Notes: generated from the sequence alone by a model not told the origin. DNA of 64,000 nt from RGIG8775 sp045128735 (GCA_045128735.1 JBGVRT010000007.1:1-64000), one strand, 5' to 3'. Counted from the first letter of the stretch, positions 51,925 through 61,204 are shown. Numbers and translations: made by a program.

Positions 51925-53028
51925 TTAAATAATAAGCGCTTCTGCAGTCAGTATTGCAAGAAAGAGTACGTTCAAAAGCGTAAATACCGCAAGATATGAA
52001 AGCGCTTTGCCTTTGTTGTGAGAGGTGTATTCTCTGAAGGTAATAAGGCTTGCGAGCGAAGCTATAAGCGTACCCGCTCCGCCGATATTTACGCCCATAA
52101 GCAGCTCGCGGTAGTTGTCGGTGAACTGAGAAAGCAGAATCGCGCTGGGAACGTTGCTGATAAACTGACAGGAGAAAATGCTTACCAAAAGTGTGTTTTC
52201 ATTGAGAAGTGCGGTGAACAGATTTCTTACGGACTCTATACGCGACATATTTCCCGCAAAAATGAAAAAGCAGACAAAGGTTAAAAGCAGACCGTAATCA
52301 ACGTTTTTCAGCGCGTGCTTGTCAAAAATAAATACTCCGACAAACACCAGAATAGTTCCTATATAATAGGGAATCACTCTGAAAACTATTGCGATAGAAA
52401 TAATGAAAAGCAATGCATATATGACTGTGAGAGGTTTGTTGAGATGAAGCTCAAGCTTTTCACAGGGCTCGATTTTTTCGTTCTTTACAAACATACAGCA
52501 AATTACAATTATAACTGTTGCGGTTATAAAAAGCGGAAGCATTATCGAGATAAACTCAGAATTGCTTATGTTGAATTTTGAGTAAAGATAAAGGTTTTGT
52601 GGATTACCGAACGGAGTAAGCATACCACCCAAGTTCGCGGCGATATTCTGCATAACGAATACAAATGCCATATAATTTTCCTTGCCTGTGGATGACAGAA
52701 CGTAATATCCAAGAGGAAGAAAGGTTATAAGCGCCATATCGTTGGCGATAAGCATTGAGCCGAAAAAGGTTATGAACACAAGTGCGATGACCGCGCCGCG
52801 CAGACTGCCCGTAGCACTGACTATTTTTCTTGCAAGAATGGTGAAGAATTTGATATCCTTAAGCGCGCATACAACTGCGAGGGTGCAGAAAAGGCAGGCA
52901 AGCGTTTTAATGTCGAAATATCCAAGATACTCCTTGTCGGGTTTTACGATTAACGATGTTATTATTGCAAGTGATAGTGCGATGAGAAACACTGCGTTGC
53001 TCTTCGCAAAGCTTTTGATTTTTGTCAT
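51925..53028 (-). CDS. SLC13/ArsB-type anion transporter
   Basis: A 367-residue permease with about 11 membrane segments. Half-repeats contain NDMALITFLPLGYYVL and FGNPQNLYLYS, the pattern of the ArsB/NhaD/SLC13 ion-transporter superfamily. No ars genes are present, so an organic anion is as likely as arsenite. ATG at 53028 is preferred to one 60 bases upstream because GGGGACGG lies just before it. Its promoter faces away from glycosidase paralog E. Confidence 0.87.
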   Translation of the reverse strand: MTKIKSFAKSNAVFLIALSLAIITSLIVKPDKEYLGYFDIKTLACLFCTLAVVCALKDIKFFTILARKIVSATGSLRGAVIALVFITFFGSMLIANDMALITFLPLGYYVLSSTGKENYMAFVFVMQNIAANLGGMLTPFGNPQNLYLYSKFNISNSEFISIMLPLFITATVIIVICCMFVKNEKIEPCEKLELHLNKPLTVIYALLFIISIAIVFRVIPYYIGTILVFVGVFIFDKHALKNVDYGLLLTFVCFFIFAGNMSRIESVRNLFTALLNENTLLVSIFSCQFISNVPSAILLSQFTDNYRELLMGVNIGGAGTLIASLASLITFREYTSHNKGKALSYLAVFTLLNVLFLAILTAEALII

Positions 53029-53060
53029 ATATGTACCGTCCCCAAAATAATTCCTGTACA

Positions 53061-53088
53061 AGTATATCACTATTTTTTCAAAAGTCAA
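53061..53088 (-). promoter_or_regulatory. Promoter of the SLC13/EamA operon
   Basis: Minus strand TTGACT (53083-53088), 16-base spacer, TATACT (53061-53066). Confidence 0.7.
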
Positions 53089-53117
53089 GAATTTTCCCGT
53101 ATTTTTTCAAAAAATAC

Positions 53118-53146
53118 TTTACAAAGTAAATTTGATATGGTAAAAT
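53118..53146 (+). promoter_or_regulatory. Promoter of glycosidase paralog E
   Basis: TTTACA (53118-53123), 17-base spacer, TAAAAT (53141-53146) preceded by TGG. Nearly the same as the promoter at 55361. Confidence 0.75.
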
Positions 53147-53181
53147 AACCGTAACATAAACACTTGAAAGGAGCTTTAGAT

Positions 53182-55305
53182 ATGAAAAAATACAAAGTTT
53201 TGCCCGTAAGGGTTCTCGCAAATGACGAGAATAAAATTGTTGAAAAGAAACCGATAGTAATTAAGTCGCTTGAAGACGCTTATGTAATTAACGGTGATGC
53301 TGTCAGCGGTGCCAACAAGCTCGTTGACTCCAATTTCGGCAATACCGAGATACTTCACTTCAAGGCAAATGATAATACAGGTTGTCTTTATCGCCGCGTT
53401 CTCCTTAAGTTCGATATTTCCAAGCTTGCGAATGAGTCTTTTCTTCATGCAGAAATAAGGATATTCGGTGTTGGCTGTCAGTCGATGACAGGATGTACCC
53501 CTGCGTATGTTTACGAGGTTGACGAGAACTCGTGGAAGCAGAACGAGGTAACCTACAACAACGTTCCGCAAGTTGGCGCGCTTATAACAACTGCAGATGT
53601 TGGAATAAATCATAATATTATTGATGTTACTGATTACGTCAAGGCAAAGATTGCAGAAGGAAAAAAAGTTATTTCCGTGCTTCTTGCGGGTGATGACAAA
53701 GCCCCCATTCACGTGCAGTTTGCGTCAAGCAGAAATTCTCGGAATCAGGGTCCTGTTCTTGTTGCATCGTGCTCCGAGAATAGCTTTGTTACCAATATTG
53801 CTGCCAATGATGACGTGGCAAAGGTATGGGATCACGCCGCAAAAATGGTTGAGGAGTGGTTCGGTGATTGGGAAGAAATCACCGAAAGAGGCAATTCTCC
53901 CGCTGAATACGTTTACGAAAAGCCCGAAGAATATACAAAGATGGTTGACGTAACAAGGACTCCCGGTGTTCCTTACGTTAAATATCCTACGAGAACAGTT
54001 GACAGCATTTTCGGATATGAGCCTGTTAAGGACGGGGAGATAAAGCTTGACGAGTATGGCGGATACATATGCGATAAGAAGTTCAACGCTACGGGTTGGT
54101 TCCACGTAGAGGAGAAGGACGGTCGCCTTTGGACGGTTACTCCCGAGGGAAATCCCTTCTTCAGAATTGCAATGGTTCTACTTTCTCCCGGCGCATCTCC
54201 TAATCAGCGTGAAAAGATACTTAAGAAATACGGAAACTATGAAAATTGGACAGAGCTTGAGACTGCACATATGAGAAATGACCTCGGTTATAACTCGCTT
54301 GGCGGTTGGAGTGCAACAGAGCTTCTTGCCAAGGCAAAACAGCCTCTTGCACTTTCTCATATCATTTACTTCCTTTCTCCGTACACAAGAGAGAATGGTA
54401 TGAATAATACCACAGGCGGTAATACAACATTTGTCGGCGGCGTAATGCCTGTGTTTGATCCCGCATTTGAGAAGTTCTCGGATAATCGAGCTAAAGAAGT
54501 AGTTACCCCTTATGCTAATGATCCTCACGTATACGGTTGGATGAGTGATAACGAGCTTCACGCAGAGCATAAGCTCCTTGATGCGTACCTTATGTCTGAT
54601 ATTGAGAATCCTTGGTTCGCTTACTCCTACGCGACTGCCTGGACGTTTATGCGTAGCGTTACCGGCAAAGCAGAGGTCTCCGCAAGCGACGTTACAGACG
54701 AGCACAGAAACCTTTTCAAGGCGATGATTTACAATAGATATTTCAGAGTAGTTGCTTCGGCTGTTAAGAAGTATGCTCCTAATCATATGTTCCTTGGCTG
54801 CCGTTTCCTTCCCGGTTGCTACAGAAGTGAGCACGTTCACCGTGTTGCAGGCAAGTGGTGCGATGTAATAAGCCTTAACTACTACGGCGCATGGACACCT
54901 GAAAGCGACCTTATTCAGAATATCCAGAAGTGGTCGGGCACCCCCTTTATTATTACTGAGTGGTATGCAAAGGGAATGGATGCTTGTACTCCAGAGTCAA
55001 GACTTACCAATGAAACCGGCGCAGGCTTTACGGTAAGAACGCAGAAAGAGCGCGGTTATTTTTACCACAACTATACTCTTAAGCTTATGGAGTGTAAGGG
55101 CTGTGCGGGATTTGACTGGTTCCAGTGCTGGGATAACGCCCCCGATAACCTTAAGGCTGACCTTTCCAACAGAAACTCCAATAAGGGTATCTACGATAAC
55201 GACTGCAACGAGTACACCGAGCTTACGGACGAGATGAAGACAGTCAACAAAAACTGCTATAAGCTTATTGATTTCTTTGATGCCGATAAGACAAGAAGCC
55301 ACTAA
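53182..55305 (+). CDS. Cytoplasmic DNRLRE-module glycoside hydrolase, paralog E
   Basis: A 707-residue protein of the same family as paralogs A-D, but with no signal peptide (MKKYKVLPVRVL) and a single DNRLRE-like module (about 28-205, core RVLLKFDISKLA). It then has the catalytic domain with acid/base Glu458 (WMSDNELHAE), CRFLPGC, NYYGAWTPES, nucleophile Glu593 (IITEWYAKGMD) and CKGCAGFDWF. The FFYTKK block of A-D reads GWFHVEEKDGRLWTVTPEG here. It probably acts inside the cell on imported oligosaccharide. AAAGGAG precedes the ATG at 53182. It has its own promoter and terminator. Confidence 0.87.
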   Translation: MKKYKVLPVRVLANDENKIVEKKPIVIKSLEDAYVINGDAVSGANKLVDSNFGNTEILHFKANDNTGCLYRRVLLKFDISKLANESFLHAEIRIFGVGCQSMTGCTPAYVYEVDENSWKQNEVTYNNVPQVGALITTADVGINHNIIDVTDYVKAKIAEGKKVISVLLAGDDKAPIHVQFASSRNSRNQGPVLVASCSENSFVTNIAANDDVAKVWDHAAKMVEEWFGDWEEITERGNSPAEYVYEKPEEYTKMVDVTRTPGVPYVKYPTRTVDSIFGYEPVKDGEIKLDEYGGYICDKKFNATGWFHVEEKDGRLWTVTPEGNPFFRIAMVLLSPGASPNQREKILKKYGNYENWTELETAHMRNDLGYNSLGGWSATELLAKAKQPLALSHIIYFLSPYTRENGMNNTTGGNTTFVGGVMPVFDPAFEKFSDNRAKEVVTPYANDPHVYGWMSDNELHAEHKLLDAYLMSDIENPWFAYSYATAWTFMRSVTGKAEVSASDVTDEHRNLFKAMIYNRYFRVVASAVKKYAPNHMFLGCRFLPGCYRSEHVHRVAGKWCDVISLNYYGAWTPESDLIQNIQKWSGTPFIITEWYAKGMDACTPESRLTNETGAGFTVRTQKERGYFYHNYTLKLMECKGCAGFDWFQCWDNAPDNLKADLSNRNSNKGIYDNDCNEYTELTDEMKTVNKNCYKLIDFFDADKTRSH

Positions 55306-55312
55306 AGATCTC

Positions 55313-55341
55313 AAGCCTCACCCATTGGGTGGGGCTTTTTA
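55313..55341 (+). terminator. Terminator after paralog E
   Basis: AAGCCTCACCC/GGGTGGGGCTT with ATT loop and T run. Confidence 0.88.
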
Positions 55342-55360
55342 CAAAATTTTCTTAAAAGAC

Positions 55361-55389
55361 TTTACAAACATATTTTTATGTGGTAAAAT
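55361..55389 (+). promoter_or_regulatory. Promoter of glycosidase paralog F
   Basis: TTTACA (55361-55366), 17-base spacer, TAAAAT (55384-55389) preceded by TGG. Confidence 0.75.
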
Positions 55390-55422
55390 GACTTAAAGAA
55401 TACACTTGAAAGGAGCTTTGTT

Positions 55423-57531
55423 ATGGAAAAGTATAAAGTTTTACCCGTAAAGATTGATGAGAGTATTGTTGGAAAGAAACCTCTCGTCATAAGCTCAATT
55501 GAGGATTGCTACGTTATAAACGGAGATGAAGTAAGCGGAAGCAATCAATTAAGAGACAGCAACTTCGGTGCTTCGGAGGTTTTACAGTTTAAGGGCGATT
55601 CCAAAAACGGCAAGTTGTTCCGCAAGGTCTTTATTAAATTTGATTTGTCTGGTCTTGTAGGCGAACCTGTAAAGAGAGTTTCGCTCAGACTTTACGGCGT
55701 CAGTGCGCAGGGCGCTGAAAATACCGACGCATTTCTTTATGAAACCGATGCGGAGGCGTGGAATGAAAAAGAGATAACCTTTAACAATGCACCTGAAGAA
55801 GGTAAACTTATAACGGTTGCCAAAGCCGGTAAGAGTCATAATTTCTGGGATATAAGTGATTATGTAACAGAAAAGCTTGCAGAGGGAAAAAAGATTGTTT
55901 CGTTCGTACTTATAGGTGATGAAAAAGAGCCGTTCCACGTTCAGTTTGCCTCAAGCAGACACGGCACAGAATATGGTCCTTCTCTTGTTGTTTCTTATTC
56001 CGAGAATGGATTTTTGACTCAAATAGCAACCAATACAAGTGCAGGCGAGGTTTGGGAACGTGCCGCAAAAATGGTTGAGGAATGGGCAGATGATTGGTAC
56101 GACGTGCTCCAAAGAGGCGATGCACCCGCAAAGCTTGTCAAGGAAAAGCCCGAGGAATACGCAAACTTGGTTGACGTTTCCTCCAAGCCAGATAAGCCTT
56201 ATGTAAAGCGTCCTACAAGATTGGTTGAAAATATCAAGGGATACGAGCAGGTCAAGAAGGGCGAAATAAAGCTTGATGAATACGGCGGATACATATGCGA
56301 TAAGAAGTTCAATGCAACCGGCTGGTTTCACGTAGAGGAGAAGGACGGCAGACTTTGGACGGTTACTCCCGAGGGTAATCCATTCTTCAGAATGGCTATG
56401 GTTTCTATCTCTCCCGGAGGTGAGGGCAGACAGCATAACGCCGTTATGGCTAAGCACGGTACACTTGAAAATTGGGCTGAATATGAGACCGTGCATCTCC
56501 GCGATGATCTCGGTTACAATGCGCTTGGCGGTTGGTCCTCAATAAATCTGCTTTCAAACGTTAAAAAGCCGCTTGTGCTTTCTCAGATAGTCAATTTCGT
56601 TTCAATGTACGCAAGAACGCACGACATGAATAATTCCACCGGGGGAAGTACAACCTTTGTGGGCGGAGTTATGCCTGTCTTTGATCCTACCTTTGAGGAT
56701 TTTGCCGATAAGAGAGCGGCAGAGGTTGTAACTCCTTACGCTAACGATCGTCATATATACGGATGGATGAGTGACAACGAGCTTCATTCTGAGCTAAAAA
56801 TGCTTGACGCTTATCTTATGGCCAACGTTGAAAATCCTTGGTTTGCGTATTCTTACGCAACGGCTTGGACTTTTCTTCGTACGGTTACGGGAAAAGAAAA
56901 CGCAGGACTTTGGGACGTTACCGACGAGCATCGCAAGCTTTTCCGCGCTATGGTATACAACAGATATTTCCGTATAGTTTCAAGTGCTGTTAAAAAGTAT
57001 GCGCCCAACCATATGTTTATGGGAAGCCGCTTCCTGCCCGGATGCTACCGCGACGAGTACGTTCATCGCGTAGCGGGTAAGTGGTGTGATGTAATAAGCC
57101 TTAACTACTACGGTGCATGGACACCCGACAGCGAGCTTATGAAAAATATTCAAAAATGGTCGGGAACTCCGTTTATTATTACCGAGTGGTATGCAAAGGG
57201 AATGGATGTTCAGGCAAAAGATCCGAGACTTACCAATATGTCGGGGGCGGGCTTTACCGTAAAGACTCAGAAGGACAGGGGATATTTCTATCACAATTAT
57301 ACTCTTAAGCTTATGGAATGCAAGGGATGTGCGGGCTTTGACTGGTTTAAGTGTTGGGATAACGACCCCGATAATCTTAAGACAGACCTGTCCAACAGAA
57401 ACTCCAACAAGGGTATTTACGATAACGATTATATAGAATATACCGAGCTCACCGATGAGATGAAGATCGTGAACAGAAATTGTTACAAGCTTATAGATTT
57501 CTTTGATTCCGACCCAAGCAGAAACGTATAA
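55423..57531 (+). CDS. Cytoplasmic DNRLRE-module glycoside hydrolase, paralog F
   Basis: A 702-residue close copy of paralog E. It has no signal peptide (MEKYKVLPVKID), one DNRLRE-like module with core KVFIKFDLSGLV, and a catalytic domain with acid/base Glu453 (WMSDNELHSE) and nucleophile Glu588 (IITEWYAKGMDV). A Cys conserved elsewhere is changed: MGSRFLPGC instead of GCRFL. Shared promoter, shared ACACTTGAAAGGAGCTTT leader and residue identity indicate recent duplication of E and F. Confidence 0.87.
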   Translation: MEKYKVLPVKIDESIVGKKPLVISSIEDCYVINGDEVSGSNQLRDSNFGASEVLQFKGDSKNGKLFRKVFIKFDLSGLVGEPVKRVSLRLYGVSAQGAENTDAFLYETDAEAWNEKEITFNNAPEEGKLITVAKAGKSHNFWDISDYVTEKLAEGKKIVSFVLIGDEKEPFHVQFASSRHGTEYGPSLVVSYSENGFLTQIATNTSAGEVWERAAKMVEEWADDWYDVLQRGDAPAKLVKEKPEEYANLVDVSSKPDKPYVKRPTRLVENIKGYEQVKKGEIKLDEYGGYICDKKFNATGWFHVEEKDGRLWTVTPEGNPFFRMAMVSISPGGEGRQHNAVMAKHGTLENWAEYETVHLRDDLGYNALGGWSSINLLSNVKKPLVLSQIVNFVSMYARTHDMNNSTGGSTTFVGGVMPVFDPTFEDFADKRAAEVVTPYANDRHIYGWMSDNELHSELKMLDAYLMANVENPWFAYSYATAWTFLRTVTGKENAGLWDVTDEHRKLFRAMVYNRYFRIVSSAVKKYAPNHMFMGSRFLPGCYRDEYVHRVAGKWCDVISLNYYGAWTPDSELMKNIQKWSGTPFIITEWYAKGMDVQAKDPRLTNMSGAGFTVKTQKDRGYFYHNYTLKLMECKGCAGFDWFKCWDNDPDNLKTDLSNRNSNKGIYDNDYIEYTELTDEMKIVNRNCYKLIDFFDSDPSRNV

Positions 57532-57537
57532 TTTATC

Positions 57538-57564
57538 AGACCGCTCCGCAGGGAGCGGTCTTTC
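57538..57564 (+). terminator. Terminator after paralog F
   Basis: AGACCGCTCC/GGAGCGGTCT stem with GCAG loop; only a short T run. Confidence 0.75.
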
Positions 57565-57627
57565 CATAATATAGGTGTAAAAATATTATAAAAGTCAAAA
57601 TAATATCAAAATAATTGCGTTTATCTG

Positions 57628-57656
57628 TTGACAAAATTTGCATTATGTGATATTAT
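57628..57656 (+). promoter_or_regulatory. Promoter of the Na+ decarboxylase operon
   Basis: Consensus TTGACA (57628-57633), 17-base spacer with TG one base before TATTAT (57651-57656). Confidence 0.8.
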
Positions 57657-57739
57657 TAAGTATAATAGGGGTAGAAGTGGTGTTTGATGAAATTTCATTT
57701 TTCATTGCTTCGAAAAACTAAAGAAAATGGAGGCAACTT

Positions 57740-59092
57740 ATGGAGAAGAACAGCACAGTTGGTGCAGTGAAGATCAATGCGCTTTTTGATGCAGGCACGT
57801 TTGTTGAGCTCGGTTCTTACGTTCGCAGAAATGGCAATCCCGAGGAGTACGAGGGTGTTGTTTGCGGTTACGGAGCAATCGACGGCAAGCTTGTTTTCGC
57901 ATTCTCGCAGGATAGCGACAGAATGAAGGGCGCTTTCGATGAGATTCACGCAAAGAAAATCGAAAAACTTTATGAAATGGCAATCAGGAACGGAGCTCCC
58001 GTTGTTGCATTGCTTGATAGCGCAGGCGCGCTTATTTACGATGGAGCGGCAGCTCTTTCGGGTTACGGACGCGTTATGAAATGCGTTTCGGATGCTTCTG
58101 GTGTGATTCCTCAGATAGCAATCGTTAACGGTATTTGCGCAGGTATGTCCGCAACTATCGCCGCAATGTTTGACCTTGTGGTTACCGCAGGGGACAAGGC
58201 TCAGCTTTACGTAAATCCTCCTTTTGTTCTCGGTAAGGAGAACGGAACTGCAGCTCACGCGGCAGCAACAGGTATTGTGGCTCTTACGACTGAGAACGAA
58301 GATGCGGCTAATGAAAAGGTACGCGAGCTTATCGCTCTTATTCCTTCCAATAACGCCGAGGGCACTACTCTCGAAGTTAATGAGGATGACCTTAACAGAA
58401 CTGTTAGCGCACAGGGAAGCGCTGAGGAGATTATCACTGAAATTGCCGATTGCAATAAGTTCGTTAAGCTTTACGCGGATTATGCTCCCGAGATGATCGT
58501 TGGTATTGCAAGCTTTGGCGGAATCGGTACGGGCGTTGTTTATGCTAACGGAAAGATAGGCGTTGGCGGTGCAAGAAAAGCTGCAAAGTTTGTTTCTATG
58601 TGCGACAGCTTCAATATTCCCGTGCTTACTCTCGTTGACAGTGAGGGCGTTGCATGTGATAAGGAATCTGAGAATGCCCCTCTTGCAAGTGAGCTTGCAA
58701 AGCTGGCGTTTGCATATACAGCGGCTAAGAACGCAAAGGTCACCGTTGTTGTTGGCAAGGCTTACGGTGCGGCTTATACGCTTATGGGCTCCAAGTCTGT
58801 TGGTGCGGATATCGCGTTTGCACTTGAAAGTGCTTGCATCAGTATTCTTCCTCCCGAGGCGGCAGTTGCTTTTGCTTGGAATGATAAGATCACTGCGGAC
58901 AAGTCCCGCGAGGACCTTGAAAACGAGTGGAAAGAGAAGTGCGCTTCTCCCGTTGATGCGGCTGAGAAGGGTGAGATAGACGATATAATCGAAAATGCTG
59001 AGCTTCGTCAGAGAATTTGTGCCGCTCTCGGCATGATGTTCTCTAAGACAGACGTTGCTCCCACTCGCCGTCACGCAAATATGCCTCTTTAA
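57740..59092 (+). CDS. Carboxyltransferase subunit, MmdA/12S type
   Basis: A 450-residue crotonase-fold carboxyltransferase of the methylmalonyl-CoA decarboxylase alpha / transcarboxylase 12S / acyl-CoA carboxylase beta family. GYGAIDGKLVFAFSQDSD, LLDSAGALIYDGAAAL, NGICAGMSATIAAMFD and the second half VGGARKAAKFVSMCDSFNIPV are visible. At 450 residues it is shorter than the usual 510. It should move CO2 between a CoA ester and biotin. First in an operon with OadG-like, biotin carrier, beta pump and 5S-like genes. TGGAGG precedes the ATG. Confidence 0.88.
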   Translation: MEKNSTVGAVKINALFDAGTFVELGSYVRRNGNPEEYEGVVCGYGAIDGKLVFAFSQDSDRMKGAFDEIHAKKIEKLYEMAIRNGAPVVALLDSAGALIYDGAAALSGYGRVMKCVSDASGVIPQIAIVNGICAGMSATIAAMFDLVVTAGDKAQLYVNPPFVLGKENGTAAHAAATGIVALTTENEDAANEKVRELIALIPSNNAEGTTLEVNEDDLNRTVSAQGSAEEIITEIADCNKFVKLYADYAPEMIVGIASFGGIGTGVVYANGKIGVGGARKAAKFVSMCDSFNIPVLTLVDSEGVACDKESENAPLASELAKLAFAYTAAKNAKVTVVVGKAYGAAYTLMGSKSVGADIAFALESACISILPPEAAVAFAWNDKITADKSREDLENEWKEKCASPVDAAEKGEIDDIIENAELRQRICAALGMMFSKTDVAPTRRHANMPL

Positions 59093-59109
59093 TTATAGGA
59101 GGATATACA

Positions 59110-59541
59110 ATGGAAAATACAGTATTGAACGACGTTGTAAGCGACGTAGCTCAGGTGGTTAACGCAACCGAGAATCTCGGCGGAGCGTTCTCTCCCGAGC
59201 GCTGGGCATATGCAGGTCAGATGACTCTGCTCGGTATGGTAATGGTTTTCTCTGTGCTCGCTATCCTTTGGGGAGTTCTTGCTATATTCGAAAAAGCAAT
59301 GGCGCAGGGAACTGAAAAACCTGCTGAAAAGCCCGCAGAGGTTTCTGTCACTGCTCCCGTAGCAGAGGCGGCACCCGTCGCATCATCGTCGGATGATGAA
59401 GTAATTGCGGCAGTTATTGCCGCGGCTGTTGCGGCTTATATGGCGGCTGAGGGTAACACCGATGGCTCGTATAACGGCGGCTTCAGAGTTGTGTCCTTCC
59501 GCAGAGTTCAGGGCGGTAAGGCTTGGAATTCAAAATATTGA
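59110..59541 (+). CDS. oadG: OadG-family gamma subunit
   Basis: A 143-residue protein. One membrane segment (about 38-60, LLGMVMVFSVLAILWGVLAIF) with an extracellular N-terminus, followed by an Ala/Pro/Glu-rich linker and a short C-terminal helix (EVIAAVIAAAVAAYMAAE). This is the gamma subunit that holds Na+-translocating decarboxylase complexes together. AGGAGG lies upstream. Confidence 0.88.
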   Translation: MENTVLNDVVSDVAQVVNATENLGGAFSPERWAYAGQMTLLGMVMVFSVLAILWGVLAIFEKAMAQGTEKPAEKPAEVSVTAPVAEAAPVASSSDDEVIAAVIAAAVAAYMAAEGNTDGSYNGGFRVVSFRRVQGGKAWNSKY

Positions 59542-59564
59542 TTTGAAAGGGTTAGGTACAAATA

Positions 59565-59954
59565 ATGAAAACTTATAACATCACAATAAATGGCGTAACC
59601 TACGCAGTCGAGGTTGAAGAGGTTGGCACAGTGGCGTCTGCTCCCGTTGCCGCTCCCGTAGCTCCCGCAGCAGCTCCTGCTGCACCTAAGGCGGCTCCCG
59701 TAGCAGCTCCTGCAGCTCCCAAGGCATCAGGTAAGGCAGGCTCTGTAGTTATCAAGGCTCCCATGCCCGGTAACATTATGAAAGTTAACGTTAAGCCCGG
59801 TGATGCAGTAAAGAAGGGCGACGTTCTTGTAGTTCTTGAGGCTATGAAGATGGAAAACGACGTTTGTGCTCCCGAGGACGGAACAGTTGCAAGCGTTGAC
59901 GTTGCAAAGGGTGCAACAGTAGAGACCGACGCTGTTCTCGTAACTCTTAACTGA
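59565..59954 (+). CDS. Biotin carboxyl carrier protein
   Basis: A 129-residue carrier with three parts: a short N-terminal strand domain, an Ala/Pro-rich flexible linker (about 24-57, with repeated APVA units), and a biotinyl domain ending in EAMKM with Lys95 as the biotin site. Carries CO2 between the carboxyltransferases and the beta subunit. The length matches the 1.3S/GcdC class. Confidence 0.95.
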   Translation: MKTYNITINGVTYAVEVEEVGTVASAPVAAPVAPAAAPAAPKAAPVAAPAAPKASGKAGSVVIKAPMPGNIMKVNVKPGDAVKKGDVLVVLEAMKMENDVCAPEDGTVASVDVAKGATVETDAVLVTLN

Positions 59955-59998
59955 TTTTCTGAAACAATAAAAATCTATTGAAAGGAAAACAGTAAGAA

Positions 59999-61180
59999 AT
60001 GCTTGATAGTTTTGTAAAATTCCTGGAAACAACAGGCGTTGCGAGATTGTTTAGCGAACCTGATTGGTGGAAGACCGCCATAATGTTCGTTATAGCAGGC
60101 GTACTTGTTTATCTTGCTATAGTAAAGCAGTTTGAGCCTCTGCTCTTGCTTCCTATTGCCGTGGGTATGCTTCTTACAAACCTTCCCGGCGCAAATCTTT
60201 TCCATTTGGAATACTTTATTCAGACCGAAGTGGATTTCGGCGAGGTTCTTCATCACGGAGGACTTCTTGACCTTCTTTACCTCGGCGTTAAGCTTGGAAT
60301 TTATCCCTCGCTTATCTTTATTGGAATTGGCGCGATGACAGACTTTTCGCCCCTTATCTCAAACCCAAAGAGCCTGCTTATCGGTGCAGGCGCACAGTTT
60401 GGCGTGTTTGTTGCTTTTTCGGCGGCACTTCTTTCGGGCGCATTTACTCCCGAGCAGGCAGCAGCTATCGGTATCATAGGCGGCGCGGACGGTCCTACGG
60501 CTATTCTTGTAACAAAGACGCTTGCGCCCGCACTTCTCGGTGCTATCGCTATCGCGGCGTACAGCTATATGGCTCTTATCCCTATGATACAGCCTCCCTT
60601 TATGAAGATGCTCACGAATAAGAAAGAGCGTCAGATAAAGATGACAACTCTTCGTCAGGTCTCCAAGACCGAGAAGATACTTTTCCCCCTTATCGTTACC
60701 TTCGTTGTCGGTATGATCGTTCCCGACGCTGTTCCGCTTGTAGGATGTCTTATGTTCGGTAACCTCCTTAACGTTTGCGGAGTTACTGACAGACTTTCCA
60801 AAACGGCGCAGAACGAGCTTATGAATATCGTTACGATATTCCTCGGTATTACCGTCGGAGCTACTGCAAGCGCAGAGAACTTCCTTCGCGGCGAGACTAT
60901 CCTTATTATCGTATGTGGTCTTGTAGCCTTCTGCATTTCTACTTGCGGAGGACTTATCACAGCTAAGATAATGAACTGGATATCGGGCGGAAAGATCAAC
61001 CCTCTTATCGGTTCTGCAGGTGTTTCGGCAGTTCCGATGGCGGCTCGCGTATCGCAAAAGGTCGGACAGCAGGAGGATCCCTCCAACTTCCTTCTTATGC
61101 ACGCAATGGGTCCAAACGTTGCCGGTGTTATCGGTTCTGCGGTTGCCGCAGGTGTGTTCCTGTCTTGGTTTGCCGCGTGA
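59999..61180 (+). CDS. oadB: Na+-translocating decarboxylase beta subunit
   Basis: A 393-residue integral membrane protein with about nine or ten segments. The conserved IIGGADGPTAILVTKTL contains the Asp used in Na+ and CO2 coupling, and GVSAVPMAARVSQKVGQQEDPSNFLLMHAMGPNVAGVIGS-type text at the C-terminus is specific to this subunit. It decarboxylates carboxybiotin and pumps Na+ out. GAAAGGAAAA precedes ATG 59999. Confidence 0.95.
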   Translation: MLDSFVKFLETTGVARLFSEPDWWKTAIMFVIAGVLVYLAIVKQFEPLLLLPIAVGMLLTNLPGANLFHLEYFIQTEVDFGEVLHHGGLLDLLYLGVKLGIYPSLIFIGIGAMTDFSPLISNPKSLLIGAGAQFGVFVAFSAALLSGAFTPEQAAAIGIIGGADGPTAILVTKTLAPALLGAIAIAAYSYMALIPMIQPPFMKMLTNKKERQIKMTTLRQVSKTEKILFPLIVTFVVGMIVPDAVPLVGCLMFGNLLNVCGVTDRLSKTAQNELMNIVTIFLGITVGATASAENFLRGETILIIVCGLVAFCISTCGGLITAKIMNWISGGKINPLIGSAGVSAVPMAARVSQKVGQQEDPSNFLLMHAMGPNVAGVIGSAVAAGVFLSWFAA

Positions 61181-61204
61181 ATGAATTTTTATGGAGGTAT
61201 ATAA

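Noticed and set aside
59640..59735. Tandem DNA repeat in the biotin carrier gene
   Set aside because: The repeat simply encodes the normal Ala/Pro linker of biotin carrier proteins.
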